From positions 186,001 to 250,000 of the forward strand of contig NZ_JAFBIS010000001.1 of assembly GCF_021531435.1 (NCBI RefSeq): a stretch of 64,000 nt of DNA. Reading direction: 5' to 3'. Under the pieces are notes generated by a model. It was given only the letters and a program-made list of their open reading frames with translations, had not been told where the DNA came from and did not search any database. Of this stretch, positions 39,882 through 49,563 are shown piece by piece. Made by a program: the position numbers and the translations under genes. Origin of the DNA: Oscillibacter valericigenes. GTDB taxonomy: Bacteria > Bacillota > Clostridia > Oscillospirales > Oscillospiraceae. Numbering within the stretch: the stretch's first letter is position 1; each line of letters starts with the position of its first letter.

Positions 39882-41194
39882 TGATTAATATTATCCTGTT
39901 TGGCTCCTTCTTCGTGATGCTGTTTTTGAACATCCCCATCTGTGTCAGCTTGGGCCTGTCCGCTATCTTCGCTATGCTGTATTCCGGGGACAAGCTGTCC
40001 ATCGTTCCCACCAACGTCTACAACGGCATGGCAAAGTTCCTGCTGCTGGCCATCCCGTTCTTCGTGCTGTCCGGCAACATCATGGCCAAGGCCGGTATTT
40101 CCACCCGTCTTGTGCAGTTCATTGATGACTGTATCGGCCACCGTCGGGGCGGCATCGCCATTGTGTGCGTTGTGGTCGCCTGCTTCTTCGGTGCCATTTC
40201 CGGTTCCGGCCCGGCTACCGTGGCGGCTCTGGGCATTATCCTGATCCCTGCCATGATCAACCGCGGCGGCTTCTCCGCACCGTTCTCCTCCGCTATGATG
40301 GCAACGGCATCCTCCATTGCTATCGTCATTCCGCCCTCCATCGCATTCGTGGTGTACGCCTCCATTACCGGCGTCTCCGTGGGCGATATGTTCATGGGCG
40401 GCATCCTCCCCGGCATTATGATGGGCCTTGCTCTGGTCGTCATCATTATGATCGAGGTCCGCCGCAAGGGCCTGACCGCTTCCCGTGAGAAGGCGACCTG
40501 GGGCCAGCGTTGGAAGTCTTTCCGCACCGCGTTCTGGGGCTTCCTGATGCCCGTCATCATTCTGGGCGGCATCTACGGCGGCATCTTCACTCCCACCGAG
40601 GCCGCTGCCGTCTCCGTGGTGTACGGCCTGATCGTCGGTCTGTTCATCTATCGCGAGGTCAAGCTCCGCGACCTGTATGACCTGCTGGTTGATTCCGGCA
40701 AGACCACCGGCGGCATCATGCTGATCATCGGCGCCGCTACGCTGTTCTCCTACATCTGCACCGTGCATGGCATTTCCGGCGCTGCTCAGACGCTGCTGCT
40801 GAACATCTCCGGCAACAAGTATGTGTTCCTGCTGATTGTCAACGTGATCTTCCTGATCGCCGGCTGCTTCGTGGATGCCAACTCCGCCATGTACATCTTC
40901 ATTCCCATCATGTATCCCGTGGCCTGCCAGCTGGGTATCAATCCCATCCACTTCGGCGTGCTGTCCACCGTGAACCTGGCCATCGGTCAGGTGACTCCTC
41001 CCGTGGGCGTCAACCTGTTCGTCGCCATCGGCGTCAGCAGCAAGCTGGAGAATATCAAGGACAAGACCCGCGTCACCATCGAGACCATTTCCAAGGCTGT
41101 GTGGCCCATGATCATCGCGTGCGTCATCACCCTGCTGGTCATCACCTATATCCCCATCTTCTCCACGATCTTTGTGGGCGGCGGCGCTGCCTGA
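39881..41194 (+). CDS. dctM: TRAP transporter large permease (DctM family)
   Basis: Large membrane subunit, 437 residues, about 12 helices. Family hallmarks are GLSAIFAML, LLAIPFFVLSGNIMAKAGIS, GAISGSGPATVAALGIILIP and the C-terminal ANSAMYIFIPIMYPVACQLG and LAIGQVTPPVGVNLFVA. It forms the translocation path with DctQ. It starts within the DctQ stop. The C4-dicarboxylate name is for the family; the actual substrate may be a 2-oxo acid, lactate or similar acid, given the neighbours. Confidence 0.95.
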   Translation: MINIILFGSFFVMLFLNIPICVSLGLSAIFAMLYSGDKLSIVPTNVYNGMAKFLLLAIPFFVLSGNIMAKAGISTRLVQFIDDCIGHRRGGIAIVCVVVACFFGAISGSGPATVAALGIILIPAMINRGGFSAPFSSAMMATASSIAIVIPPSIAFVVYASITGVSVGDMFMGGILPGIMMGLALVVIIMIEVRRKGLTASREKATWGQRWKSFRTAFWGFLMPVIILGGIYGGIFTPTEAAAVSVVYGLIVGLFIYREVKLRDLYDLLVDSGKTTGGIMLIIGAATLFSYICTVHGISGAAQTLLLNISGNKYVFLLIVNVIFLIAGCFVDANSAMYIFIPIMYPVACQLGINPIHFGVLSTVNLAIGQVTPPVGVNLFVAIGVSSKLENIKDKTRVTIETISKAVWPMIIACVITLLVITYIPIFSTIFVGGGAA

Positions 41195-41270
41195 TCGTAC
41201 CCTGATTCGTCTGCCATCACGCAAGTGATACAGAATAAACACAACTGAAAAAAATCAAGGAGGAAAAACA

Positions 41271-42326
41271 ATGAAAAAGTTTCTTGCATTGATCCTCGCT
41301 CTGGCCATGAGCCTGTCCCTGGTGGCCTGCGGCGGCGGCAAGACCGAAGAGCCTGCCAAGACCGAAGAGCCTGCCAAGACTGAAGAGCCCTCTGGCGGCG
41401 AAACTCAGTTCGAGAAGCAGACCTGGAAGTTTGCCTGCTCCGCCACTGAGAACACCTGCTGGGCTGACATGGGCCGTGACTTCGGCAAGATGGTCAGCGA
41501 CGCTACCGGCGGTGCCGTCACCGTCGAGGTCTACGCTGCCGACCAGCTGACTGCCGGCAACCAGTCCGAGGGCATTCAGGCCGTTATCGACGGCACCACT
41601 GAGCTGTCCGCTCACTCCAACCTGATCTACTCCGCTTTTGATCAGCGCCTGAACGTTGTCTCCCTGCCCTTCCTGTTCGACTCCTTCGATGATGTCGACG
41701 CGAAGCTGGACGGCGACGGCGGCAAGGCTGTCGGCGAAGTCGTCGAGAGCATGGGCCTGCACCTGCTGGGCATCGGTGAGAATGGCTTCCGTCATCCCAC
41801 CAACAGCGTCCGTCCCATTGAGAGCCTGGCCGATATGCAGGGCCTGAAGCTGCGTGTCGCTGGTTCCGAGCTGCTGAACCGCGAGTATGCCCTGTGGGGC
41901 GCCAACTGGGCCAACGCCAACTGGTCTGAGGTTTATACCGGCCTGCAGACCGGCACCTACGACGGCCAGGAGAACCCCCTGCCCACCGCCGACGGCGCTT
42001 CCATCGCTGAGGTTCAGAAGTATGTTACTTATTGGACCGGCGTGTATGACTGCATCTTCTTCACCATGAACGGTGAGCTGTATGACTCCCTGTCTCCCGA
42101 GCTGCAGAAGATCGTTGATGAGTGCGGTCAGAAGGCTGCCCAGAATCAGCGTAAGCTGGAGCGCGAGCAGGATCAGATCGTTCTGCAGAAGTGGGCTGAC
42201 GCTGGCGTCACCGTCAGCGAGCTGACTCCCGAGGCTGCCGCTGAGTTCAAGGCCGCTTCCGAGCCCTGCTACACCGAGTTCGAGGATGTTCTGACTCCCG
42301 AGCTGATCGCCGCTTTCACGAAATAA
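41271..42326 (+). CDS. dctP: TRAP transporter substrate-binding lipoprotein (DctP family)
   Basis: Extracellular binding subunit, 351 residues. A lipoprotein signal peptide MKKFLALILALAMSLSLVAC (Cys20) is followed by a short PAKTEE repeat linker, then the DctP fold with FGKMVSDATGGAVTVEVYAA, QAVIDGTTELSAHSN, LPFLFDSFDDVDA and the ligand-site region LKLRVAGSELLNREYALWGA. As a Gram-positive type lipoprotein it would be anchored outside the membrane. The linker is encoded by tandem 18-base units from 41343. AAGGAGGAAAAACA precedes the ATG. It is the last gene of the operon and is followed by two hairpins. Confidence 0.95.
   Translation: MKKFLALILALAMSLSLVACGGGKTEEPAKTEEPAKTEEPSGGETQFEKQTWKFACSATENTCWADMGRDFGKMVSDATGGAVTVEVYAADQLTAGNQSEGIQAVIDGTTELSAHSNLIYSAFDQRLNVVSLPFLFDSFDDVDAKLDGDGGKAVGEVVESMGLHLLGIGENGFRHPTNSVRPIESLADMQGLKLRVAGSELLNREYALWGANWANANWSEVYTGLQTGTYDGQENPLPTADGASIAEVQKYVTYWTGVYDCIFFTMNGELYDSLSPELQKIVDECGQKAAQNQRKLEREQDQIVLQKWADAGVTVSELTPEAAAEFKAASEPCYTEFEDVLTPELIAAFTK
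41343..41390 (+). repeat. 18-bp tandem repeat encoding the lipoprotein linker
   Basis: ACCGAAGAGCCTGCCAAG occurs at 41343-41360 and 41361-41378, followed by a partial third unit ACTGAAGAGCCC (41379-41390), giving the TEEPAK spacer after the lipid-anchored Cys. Slippage here would change linker length in frame. Confidence 0.8.
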
Positions 42327-42370
42327 GAAAGTAACTGGGAAGAATTTATTTTGAAGTTGTGTTAAACAGA

Positions 42371-42440
42371 GCGCGGCTGCGGAAACGCAGCCGCGCTTTG
42401 GTATATTCAAAAAAAGCGCCTGCCGTCGGCAGGCGCTTTT
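42371..42440. terminator. double terminator between TRAP operon and convergent GntR gene
   Basis: Two strong hairpins: GCGCGGCTGCG-GAAA-CGCAGCCGCGC with a short T run (42371-42399), and a second (42409-42440) with AAAAGCGCCTGCC/GGCAGGCGCTTTT flanked by A and T runs. Together they end transcription from both sides. Confidence 0.88.
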
Positions 42441-43156
42441 CATGATGGCGGGTTTGTTTTTGAAACGGGGCGGCGCTTTGGCTGGGTACGCGCCTCCTTT
42501 TCGGCCAGAAGCTGTGACAGCCGGTTTTTCAGCGTCTCGATACCGGAATCCCAAAGAGACTCATATTCCGCGGCATCACCGGCGACCAGGGCGTTGTACC
42601 ACTTGCGGTGATAGGAGAACTCCGGGCCGAAGTCCTCAAAGGACAGCCCCACATTGGCGAATACCATGAACAGGTAGTCCATGCACCAACTGGAGGAGTA
42701 GAGCTTCAGAAACCGTTCGTTGTCACAGAGCTTGATAAAACAGAGGTGGAAATCCCGCTCCAATTCCAGGGCTTCCATAAAGGAGATACCGTCGGTGGCG
42801 TGGTCAAAGCGGTCCAGAAGCTCCTCAATATGATGCATGATGGCGGGAAAACGCTGCTTGTTTTTGATAGCGGGTCGAATGGCGAAGATCTCAAACATCT
42901 TGCGGATCTCAAGCACTTCCGAGATGTCCTTGATGGACAGCCGGACTACCGCATAGCCGCAGCGGGGGACTTGCTCCACCAAATGCTCTGCCACCAAACG
43001 GTTCAGTGCGCCCTTGATGGGCGTGGAACTGATGGAGAGCTGCCGGGACAGGCGGTCCACCGGCAGTTTGCTGCCGGCGGGGTAGACGCCCCGGAGGATG
43101 TTGTCCTTCAGCGACTGATAGGCCAATTCCAGAAGGGATTCGGGCGGAACGCTCAT
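42440..43156 (-). CDS. GntR regulator with FCD domain, divergent from the second dehydrogenase set
   Basis: A 238-residue regulator. The winged helix has LPVDRLSRQLSISSTPIKGAL (about 33-53) and the wing PRCGYAVV; the C-terminal FCD-type domain contains the helical MEALELERDFHLCFIKLCDN. ATG 43156 (MSVPPESL) is chosen: AAAGGGGG lies in front, while an earlier ATG at 43195 overlaps the -10 box TATAAT of its own promoter. Being divergent from the E1-E1-E2 operon, it is the likely controller of that operon. The effector is unknown. Confidence 0.9.
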   Translation of the reverse strand: MSVPPESLLELAYQSLKDNILRGVYPAGSKLPVDRLSRQLSISSTPIKGALNRLVAEHLVEQVPRCGYAVVRLSIKDISEVLEIRKMFEIFAIRPAIKNKQRFPAIMHHIEELLDRFDHATDGISFMEALELERDFHLCFIKLCDNERFLKLYSSSWCMDYLFMVFANVGLSFEDFGPEFSYHRKWYNALVAGDAAEYESLWDSGIETLKNRLSQLLAEKEARTQPKRRPVSKTNPPS

Positions 43157-43458
43157 GGCACGCGCCCCCTTTCTTGAAACATCGTTTTTATTCATTATAG
43201 CAGGATTTTTCGTAAAAACAATGGAGGGAGGAGATTTGATCGGAACTTGAGAAAAAGAGAAAATTTCTCTGTATAGAGCAACAAAAAAACTGGAAGCTTT
43301 TCGGGAAAATTGTGCATTGAAACGAAACGAAAAAGCGGGGATAATGAAGCCATAGATGTAAAATCAGACCCAATATCCATTTGAAAATGAATATTCACAA
43401 AAATATGCAAAACCGCCCCGTTCTTCCGGGAATATGAGGTACATAAGGAGGCCAAATC
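43157..43458. promoter_or_regulatory. divergent promoter region for GntR gene and second dehydrogenase operon
   Basis: On the - strand TTGTTT, 16 bases, TATAAT (about 43192-43220) drives the regulator. On the + strand -35 TTGAAA (43317-43322), 17-bp spacer and -10 GATAAT (43340-43345) point to E1 alpha at 43459. The gap is AT-rich. I saw no TGGTnnnACCA site, so control differs from the TRAP operon. Confidence 0.6.
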
Positions 43459-44430
43459 ATGCAGTACACAGAGAATTTTTTGACGGATGTGTATCGGGAC
43501 CTGCTTTCCGTGCGGCTTTTTGAGGAAAAGCAGGTGGAGATCTACGCGCTGGGTAAGGTGCCGGGCCATATCCACAGCGGCATCGGTGAGGAGGCCACCT
43601 ACGCGGGTGTCCTGGCGACCCGGAAGGAGGGCGACTACTTCAAGATCAGCCACCGTCCTGTGGGCGCGGGCTGCATCCTGGGGATGCCCTTTGAGACCAT
43701 GTTCGGCGAGCTGATGGGCAAGGTCAGCGGCAATGCTAACGGCCTGGGCGGTGTGCTGCACATGGTCTCCCGGGAGCACGGCATGGTGGGCTTTTCCGGC
43801 ACCCTGGGCTGCGACATCGCCGTGGCTGACGGCGCCGCGCTGTCCATTCAGATGGCGGGCACCGACAACGTTTCCTATGTCTTTTACGGCGACGGCACCT
43901 CCAGCCGAGGGCCTGTCCATGAGGCCATGAACCTGGCGGCCATTTGGAAGCTGCCGGTGCTGTTCGTGTGCAACAACAACCAGTTTGCCATCTCCACCCC
44001 TGCCGGTTACGGCGTGCCGGTGTCCCATCCCGGCGCGGACCGGGCGGCGGCATATGGGATGCCCACCCGCATTGTGGACGGAACCGATGCCCTGTCGGTC
44101 TACGAGGGCGCCAAGGAGCTGGTGGACGGCATCCGTGCCGGCAATGGCCCGGCGGTGCTGGACAGTACATGCTACCGGATGCGGGGCCACTTTGAGGGCG
44201 ACCAGATGAAGTACCGGGACGCCGCCGTGACGGAGGAGTGGAAGAAAAAGGACTGTATTGTCCGCATGGAGACGCTGCTGCGGGAGCAGGGTGTCATGAC
44301 GGATGAGCAGATGCAGGCCATCCGGGCGGAGATCAGCGGCAAGATCGACGCTGCTGTGGCAGCTGCCGAGGCCAGTCCTGAGCCCACTCCGGAGGACCTC
44401 TATCGGAACCTGTACGCAGAGCAGCGGTAA
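43459..44430 (+). CDS. 2-oxo acid dehydrogenase E1 alpha, set 2
   Basis: Second TPP-dependent E1 alpha, 323 residues. The motif FYGDGTSSRGPVHEAMNLAA with NNNQFAIST is the full GDG...N TPP-binding pattern, and ISHRPVGAGCILGMPFETMF takes the place of the RGHGH loop of set 1. It is a distant paralogue of the 32184 product, so a different 2-oxo acid or acetoin-like substrate is likely. AAGGAGGCC is before the ATG. E1 beta follows after 14 bases. Confidence 0.9.
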   Translation: MQYTENFLTDVYRDLLSVRLFEEKQVEIYALGKVPGHIHSGIGEEATYAGVLATRKEGDYFKISHRPVGAGCILGMPFETMFGELMGKVSGNANGLGGVLHMVSREHGMVGFSGTLGCDIAVADGAALSIQMAGTDNVSYVFYGDGTSSRGPVHEAMNLAAIWKLPVLFVCNNNQFAISTPAGYGVPVSHPGADRAAAYGMPTRIVDGTDALSVYEGAKELVDGIRAGNGPAVLDSTCYRMRGHFEGDQMKYRDAAVTEEWKKKDCIVRMETLLREQGVMTDEQMQAIRAEISGKIDAAVAAAEASPEPTPEDLYRNLYAEQR

Positions 44431-44444
44431 AGGAGGAAAGATTC

Positions 44445-45422
44445 ATGCAAATGACATATATGCAGGCGATCAGCGCCGCTTTGCAGGAAGAAATGCGGCG
44501 GGACGACAAGATCCTGATGTTTGGCGAGGACATCGCGGAATTCGGAAACATCTTCGGCGTGACCCGGGGGATGCTGGAGGAGTTCGGCCCCAAGCGTGTC
44601 CGCAATACCTCCATTTCCGAAACCGCCATCATCGGCACGGCGCTGGGCGCCGCCGTCACCGGCCTGCGGCCCGTGGCGGAGCTGATGTACGCTGATTTTA
44701 CCATGGTGGCGTTTAGCGAGATCTTCCACTGTGTCTCCAAGTGGCGGTTCATGCACGGCCCGGACTACCGGCTGCCGCTGGTCATCCGCTGCGCCATGGG
44801 TTCCTCCTTTGGCGCCGGCGCCGAGCACTCCAACTGTGTTGAGAGCCTGTTCATGCATGCCCCCGGCCTGACGGTCATCAGCCCCACCACGCCTTGCGAC
44901 GCAAAGGGCTTACTGAAAAGCGCCATCCGCTCCGACGACCCCATCCTGTTCTGCGAGCACAAGCAGCTCTACCAGACCAAGGGCGAGGTGCCAGAGGGCG
45001 ATTACACCATCCCCATCGGCGTAGCGGATGTGAAGCGGCCCGGCACGGATGTGACGGTCATCGCCGTGGGTCTGATGGTGCGCCGTGCCCTGGAAGCCGC
45101 GGAGACGCTGGCGAAGGAGGGCATCAGCGTGGAGGTCATCGACCCCCGGACCCTGGTGCCGTTTGACAAGGAGACGGTGTTCCAGTCCCTCCGCAAGACC
45201 CACCATGTGGTGGTGGCGGAGGAGAGCAACAAGACCGCCGGTATTGGTGCGGAGCTGGCTGCCATGCTCCAGGAGGAGATGTACGACGAACTGGACGGAC
45301 CTATCGGCCGCGTAGCGGCGCTGGACGTGCCCATGCCCTACAACATTTCCTTGGAAAAGTACGTCATCCCCGATGCGGGCCGCATCGCGGAGGCTGTCCG
45401 TGCACAGGTGGCCCGGTATTAA
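44445..45422 (+). CDS. 2-oxo acid dehydrogenase E1 beta, set 2
   Basis: E1 beta, 325 residues, partner of the 43459 product. N-terminal AISAALQEEMRRDDKILMFG and GEDIAEFGNIFGVTRGMLEE, ETAIIGTALGAAVTGLRPVA, and the C-terminal transketolase half EVIDPRTLVPFDKETVFQSL and VVAEESNKTAGIGAELAA identify it. It resembles the 33194 product along its whole length but is clearly diverged. GGAGGAAAGATTC precedes the ATG, and E2 follows 21 bases on. Confidence 0.93.
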   Translation: MQMTYMQAISAALQEEMRRDDKILMFGEDIAEFGNIFGVTRGMLEEFGPKRVRNTSISETAIIGTALGAAVTGLRPVAELMYADFTMVAFSEIFHCVSKWRFMHGPDYRLPLVIRCAMGSSFGAGAEHSNCVESLFMHAPGLTVISPTTPCDAKGLLKSAIRSDDPILFCEHKQLYQTKGEVPEGDYTIPIGVADVKRPGTDVTVIAVGLMVRRALEAAETLAKEGISVEVIDPRTLVPFDKETVFQSLRKTHHVVVAEESNKTAGIGAELAAMLQEEMYDELDGPIGRVAALDVPMPYNISLEKYVIPDAGRIAEAVRAQVARY

Positions 45423-45443
45423 GGCGGAAAGGCGGTCTGAGAT

Positions 45444-46661
45444 ATGAGTTTTGAATTGGTAATGCCCCGGGCCGGTTTGACTATGGTGGAGGGCACCATC
45501 AGCGCCTGGACGGTGCCGGAGGGCGCCGCCGTGAAAAAAGGCGACACCATCATGGAATTTGAAAACGAGAAGAACACCATTGAATTTGCATGCACCCATG
45601 ACGGCATCCTGCACATCACTGCCCAGGAGGGCGACGTGGTGTCGGTGGGCGCGCCCATCGGCTGTGTGGCTGAGAGCCAGGAGGAGTATGCCGCACTCTG
45701 CGGTGGACAAAGCGCCCCTGCTCCGGCCCCGGAGCCTGTGGCTGCGGCTGCCCAGACGGCGGTACCCGCAGCGGCGGAAAAGGCGCCGGAGAGCGGCGGG
45801 AAGCGGGTCCGCATCACCGGCCTTGCCCGGAAGATGGCCCGTCAGCATGAGATCCCTCTGACGGAGCTGACGGGCACCGGGCCCAACGGCCGTATCATCG
45901 CTCAGGATGTGAAGGACTATCTGGAGGCCAGGGCGGCGGCGCCCGCCGCGACGCCTGTCCAGCAGCCGGCAGACGATGTAAAGCAAATTCCCTTGTCTGG
46001 AATCCGGAAGGCTATCGCCCGGAATATGTACACCAGCCTCCAGGAAATGGCCCAGTGTACCGCCGCCGTGGAGGTGGACGTCACCGATCTGCTGGCCTAC
46101 CGGCAGAAGCTGGTGGGTCAGGAGGCGTTCCTGGGCTGTAAGGTCACGGTGAACGACCTGCTGTGCATGGCGACTGTGAAGATGCTGAAAAAGCACCCCA
46201 TGGCCAACGCTACCTTCGACGGGAGTATGCTCTCCGTTCACTCCAGCGTGAATCTCTCCGTGGCGGTGGCTGCGGAGGCGGGGCTGATGGTCCCTGTGGT
46301 CAAAGGCGCCGACCGCATGGGGCTTGTGGAGCTGCATCAGGCCATGAAGGACCTGGCTGACCGGGCCCGGGACAAGCAGCTGCGGGACGGCGACCAATCC
46401 AACGGCACGTTCACGGTATCCAATGTGGGAATGTTCCCCATTGACTGGTCCACGCCCATCATCAATCCGCCCCAGGTGGCGATCCTGGGCTTCGGGCGCT
46501 CCGTGAAAAAGATGGCAGTGGTGGGTGACGAGCCCAAGATCCGCTCCATGATGCATATGTTCCTGACCTTTGACCACCGGGTGTTCGACGGCCTGGAGGT
46601 TGGGCGTATCCTGGAGGATATGAAAACCCTGATAGAAAACCCGGAGCTCATTACCCTGTAA
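45444..46661 (+). CDS. 2-oxo acid dehydrogenase E2, set 2
   Basis: Dihydrolipoamide acyltransferase, 405 residues. The lipoyl domain has MEFENEKNTIEFACTHDGIL with the lipoyl Lys in NEKNT. An Ala/Pro linker, a subunit-binding domain (RITGLARKMARQHEIPLTEL, about 119-138), another linker and the catalytic domain ending FDHRVFDGLEVGRI follow. The lipoyl motif differs from TTDK in set 1, which suggests an older divergence. No E3 gene follows; the tRNA-Ala gene begins 94 bases after the stop. E3 is presumably supplied by lpdA at 35474 or elsewhere. Confidence 0.93.
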   Translation: MSFELVMPRAGLTMVEGTISAWTVPEGAAVKKGDTIMEFENEKNTIEFACTHDGILHITAQEGDVVSVGAPIGCVAESQEEYAALCGGQSAPAPAPEPVAAAAQTAVPAAAEKAPESGGKRVRITGLARKMARQHEIPLTELTGTGPNGRIIAQDVKDYLEARAAAPAATPVQQPADDVKQIPLSGIRKAIARNMYTSLQEMAQCTAAVEVDVTDLLAYRQKLVGQEAFLGCKVTVNDLLCMATVKMLKKHPMANATFDGSMLSVHSSVNLSVAVAAEAGLMVPVVKGADRMGLVELHQAMKDLADRARDKQLRDGDQSNGTFTVSNVGMFPIDWSTPIINPPQVAILGFGRSVKKMAVVGDEPKIRSMMHMFLTFDHRVFDGLEVGRILEDMKTLIENPELITL

Positions 46662-46708
46662 TGTGCGGTCGAAAAACGAAAGATTTTCAAGAAAATTTGA
46701 GATAAGAG

Positions 46709-46737
46709 TTGACAAACCCTATTCTTCCTGCTATACT
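46709..46737 (+). promoter_or_regulatory. promoter of tRNA-Ala copy 2
   Basis: -35 TTGACA (46709-46714), 17-bp spacer and -10 TATACT (46732-46737), 17 bases before the mature tRNA 5' end. Confidence 0.7.
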
Positions 46738-46754
46738 ATCGAATGTTCCGGTTC

Positions 46755-46830
46755 GGGGGTATAGCTCAGCTGGGAGAGCGCTTGACTGGCAGTCAAGAGG
46801 TCAGCGGTTCGATCCCGCTTATCTCCACCA
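46755..46830 (+). tRNA. tRNA-Ala(GGC), copy 2
   Basis: Identical 76-base tRNA to that at 29688-29763, with anticodon GGC in loop CTGGCAG and encoded CCA. TTGACA (46709-46714) and TATACT (46732-46737), spaced 17 bases, form a good promoter just upstream. Confidence 0.96.
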
Positions 46831-46868
46831 AAAAAAAGAACGGCAGCATAAGCTGCCGTTCTTTTTTT
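46831..46868 (+). terminator. terminator of tRNA-Ala copy 2
   Basis: AAAGAACGGCAGC-ATAA-GCTGCCGTTCTTT with A and T runs, directly after the CCA. Confidence 0.88.
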
Positions 46869-46994
46869 GCGCGGGGGTCCTACGGATAGCCGTGTGCGGT
46901 TTGCTGTGGTGCGCCAAAGGCGCGGAGCACGACTGAAGGGCGTATCCGCTTATCCTAACCAAGCGAGCAAAGGCATTGCATCGTTTTCGCTGCA

Positions 46995-47630
46995 ATGCCT
47001 TTCTTTTTTCATAATTGCTTGAGTAAAATCCGGGGATACTGTTTGCGGAATTTCGCCCTTGATTTGGGGAATGTGGCGGCAGAGTTCCTGAATGCGGAAG
47101 TCAGTGTCATCATGGTGTTTGTGGCTGTGGTCGTGATGGCAGTCTTGACTCTGAACTCCCGGACATATGCGGAGGTTTCGCTACTGCTGCTGACATTTCT
47201 TTCCACCATGATCATCAACAAAGGAACTTATTTTATATTTGGTACGATCTCTTTCGCCTCAAATTCTGTCCTCAGCATCCTCCAGCTGGACTTCGCAGAC
47301 ATTCTCTGCAATCGCTTCAAGGAGCGGTCAGTGGTTTGGGAGATGCCATTGACAAAATCGGCCAAGCCCAACAGGGCGTTTCCGAGATCATAACAGTGGA
47401 GAATACAGCCGACATGATCGAGGAACTGGCAGGGATGCAGGCTATCCAGTTTACCCCCACCGGCAGCAACCTGACGGAGTACGGGAACGCTCTGAATGAC
47501 ACCATGTCCGCCTCGTCGGGTATACTGCTGGCCGACCTGCGGACCATCAACCGCCAGGTCGCCGTGGTGCGGAACAGTGTCAAGATTATGAGCAGTGCGC
47601 CGGGGCCATCTCCGCCCAGGCGGGGATGAC
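46995..47630 (+). pseudogene. decayed MMPL/RND-family transporter fragment
   Basis: The frame from about 46995 to 47330 reads like the membrane core of a clostridial MMPL-family protein: VFVAVVVMAVLTLNSRTYAE, then LLLLTFLSTMIINKGTYFIF, GTISFASNSVLSILQL and ILCNRFKE. Compared with the family pattern (LQLALAIDYAIILCHRF), the middle is damaged (LQLDFADILCNRF). After that the match jumps to another frame (about 47336-47629) before the coding signal fades. No start with a ribosome binding site and no full-length protein (usually 700 or more residues) exist. It is a remnant beside the tRNA. No certain gene lies between 46869 and 47952 otherwise. Confidence 0.55.
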
Positions 47631-47952
47631 CGGCTGCGGATAATGAAGCAGAATGGGGCATGGGAACGGATCAGAGGCGAGAAAATTGGCCGTTATCTGG
47701 TTTTTGATGCGGAAGGGAAGCGCTTTATACGGACAATGCCCCAGCAGGGGGTTTCGTTATGCATTGGTATTCTCACTGGCGTAAAGGCGTCTGTGAATTC
47801 CTTACTGCTTCTCTAGGAGGTTATTTGATCTTCTTGCTGTTGGCTTCGGATGTAAGCTTTAATTGCTCTGCGGCGGGGGAAATCAAGAAGACCTTGCAAT
47901 CAGCAGAGGCGCTTGGTATAATAATAAAAATACAGAGAGGAGGTTGTCGGTC

Positions 47953-48327
47953 ATGGTGATCCATGAATCCGCGGAGAATTATCTGGAATCCATCCTGATC
48001 TTGCAGGAGCAATGCGGAGAGGTACACTCCATTGATATTGTGAATAAGCTGGGATATTCCAAGCCCAGTGTCAGCATCGCCATGAAAAAGCTGCGGGAGA
48101 GCGGATATATCTCGATGGCGGCTGACGGGACCATCACTCTGAATGACAGCGGCATGGAGATCGCCAGCCGCATTTACAGCCGCCACAAGACCATTACCCG
48201 GCTGTTTGAGCGCATGGGCGTTTCTTCTGAGCAGGCGGCCATCGATGCCTGTAAAGTAGAGCATGACCTGAGCCAGGAGACCTTTGACCGCATCTGTGAT
48301 TTCGTGGGGCGGGATGAAAACGTATAA
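47953..48327 (+). CDS. DtxR/MntR-family metal-dependent regulator
   Basis: A 124-residue iron- or manganese-dependent repressor. The N-terminal winged helix has ESAENYLESILILQEQCGEV, NKLGYSKPSVSIAMKKLRES and GYISMAADGTITLND; the dimerisation part has RHKTITRLFERMGVSSEQAA with Glu/His metal ligands (the second around VEHDLSQE). It lacks the C-terminal SH3 domain, as in MntR. ATG 47953 has GAGAGGAGGTTG in front; a longer in-frame start has no site. No transporter is adjacent, so its targets are elsewhere. Confidence 0.9.
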   Translation: MVIHESAENYLESILILQEQCGEVHSIDIVNKLGYSKPSVSIAMKKLRESGYISMAADGTITLNDSGMEIASRIYSRHKTITRLFERMGVSSEQAAIDACKVEHDLSQETFDRICDFVGRDENV

Positions 48328-48360
48328 AAAAGAGAAGCGGCAACGCCGCTTCTCTTTTTT
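48326..48360. terminator. bidirectional terminator between DtxR gene and maltodextrin operon
   Basis: AAAAAAGAGAAGCGGC-AAC-GCCGCTTCTCTTTTTT, a perfect stem with A and T tracts, at the end of both convergent transcripts. Confidence 0.9.
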
Positions 48361-48373
48361 ATGTATGACAGGT

Positions 48374-49558
<1,185 letters not shown>

Positions 49559-49563
49559 GGTTA

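Larger units (their letters stand above)
46742..46868 (+). repeat. inverted repeat arm 2: tRNA-Ala with flanks
   Basis: Inverted near-identical copy of 29651-29776, covering AATGTTCCGGTTC, the tRNA and the terminator. Sequence beyond both ends is unrelated between the arms. Confidence 0.88.

Noticed and set aside
46709-46936. A short + strand frame covering tRNA-Ala copy 2
   Set aside because: It is translated tRNA and terminator sequence.
47595-47816. A 73-codon + strand frame before the DtxR gene
   Set aside because: No ribosome binding site or family match; probably debris next to the MMPL remnant.
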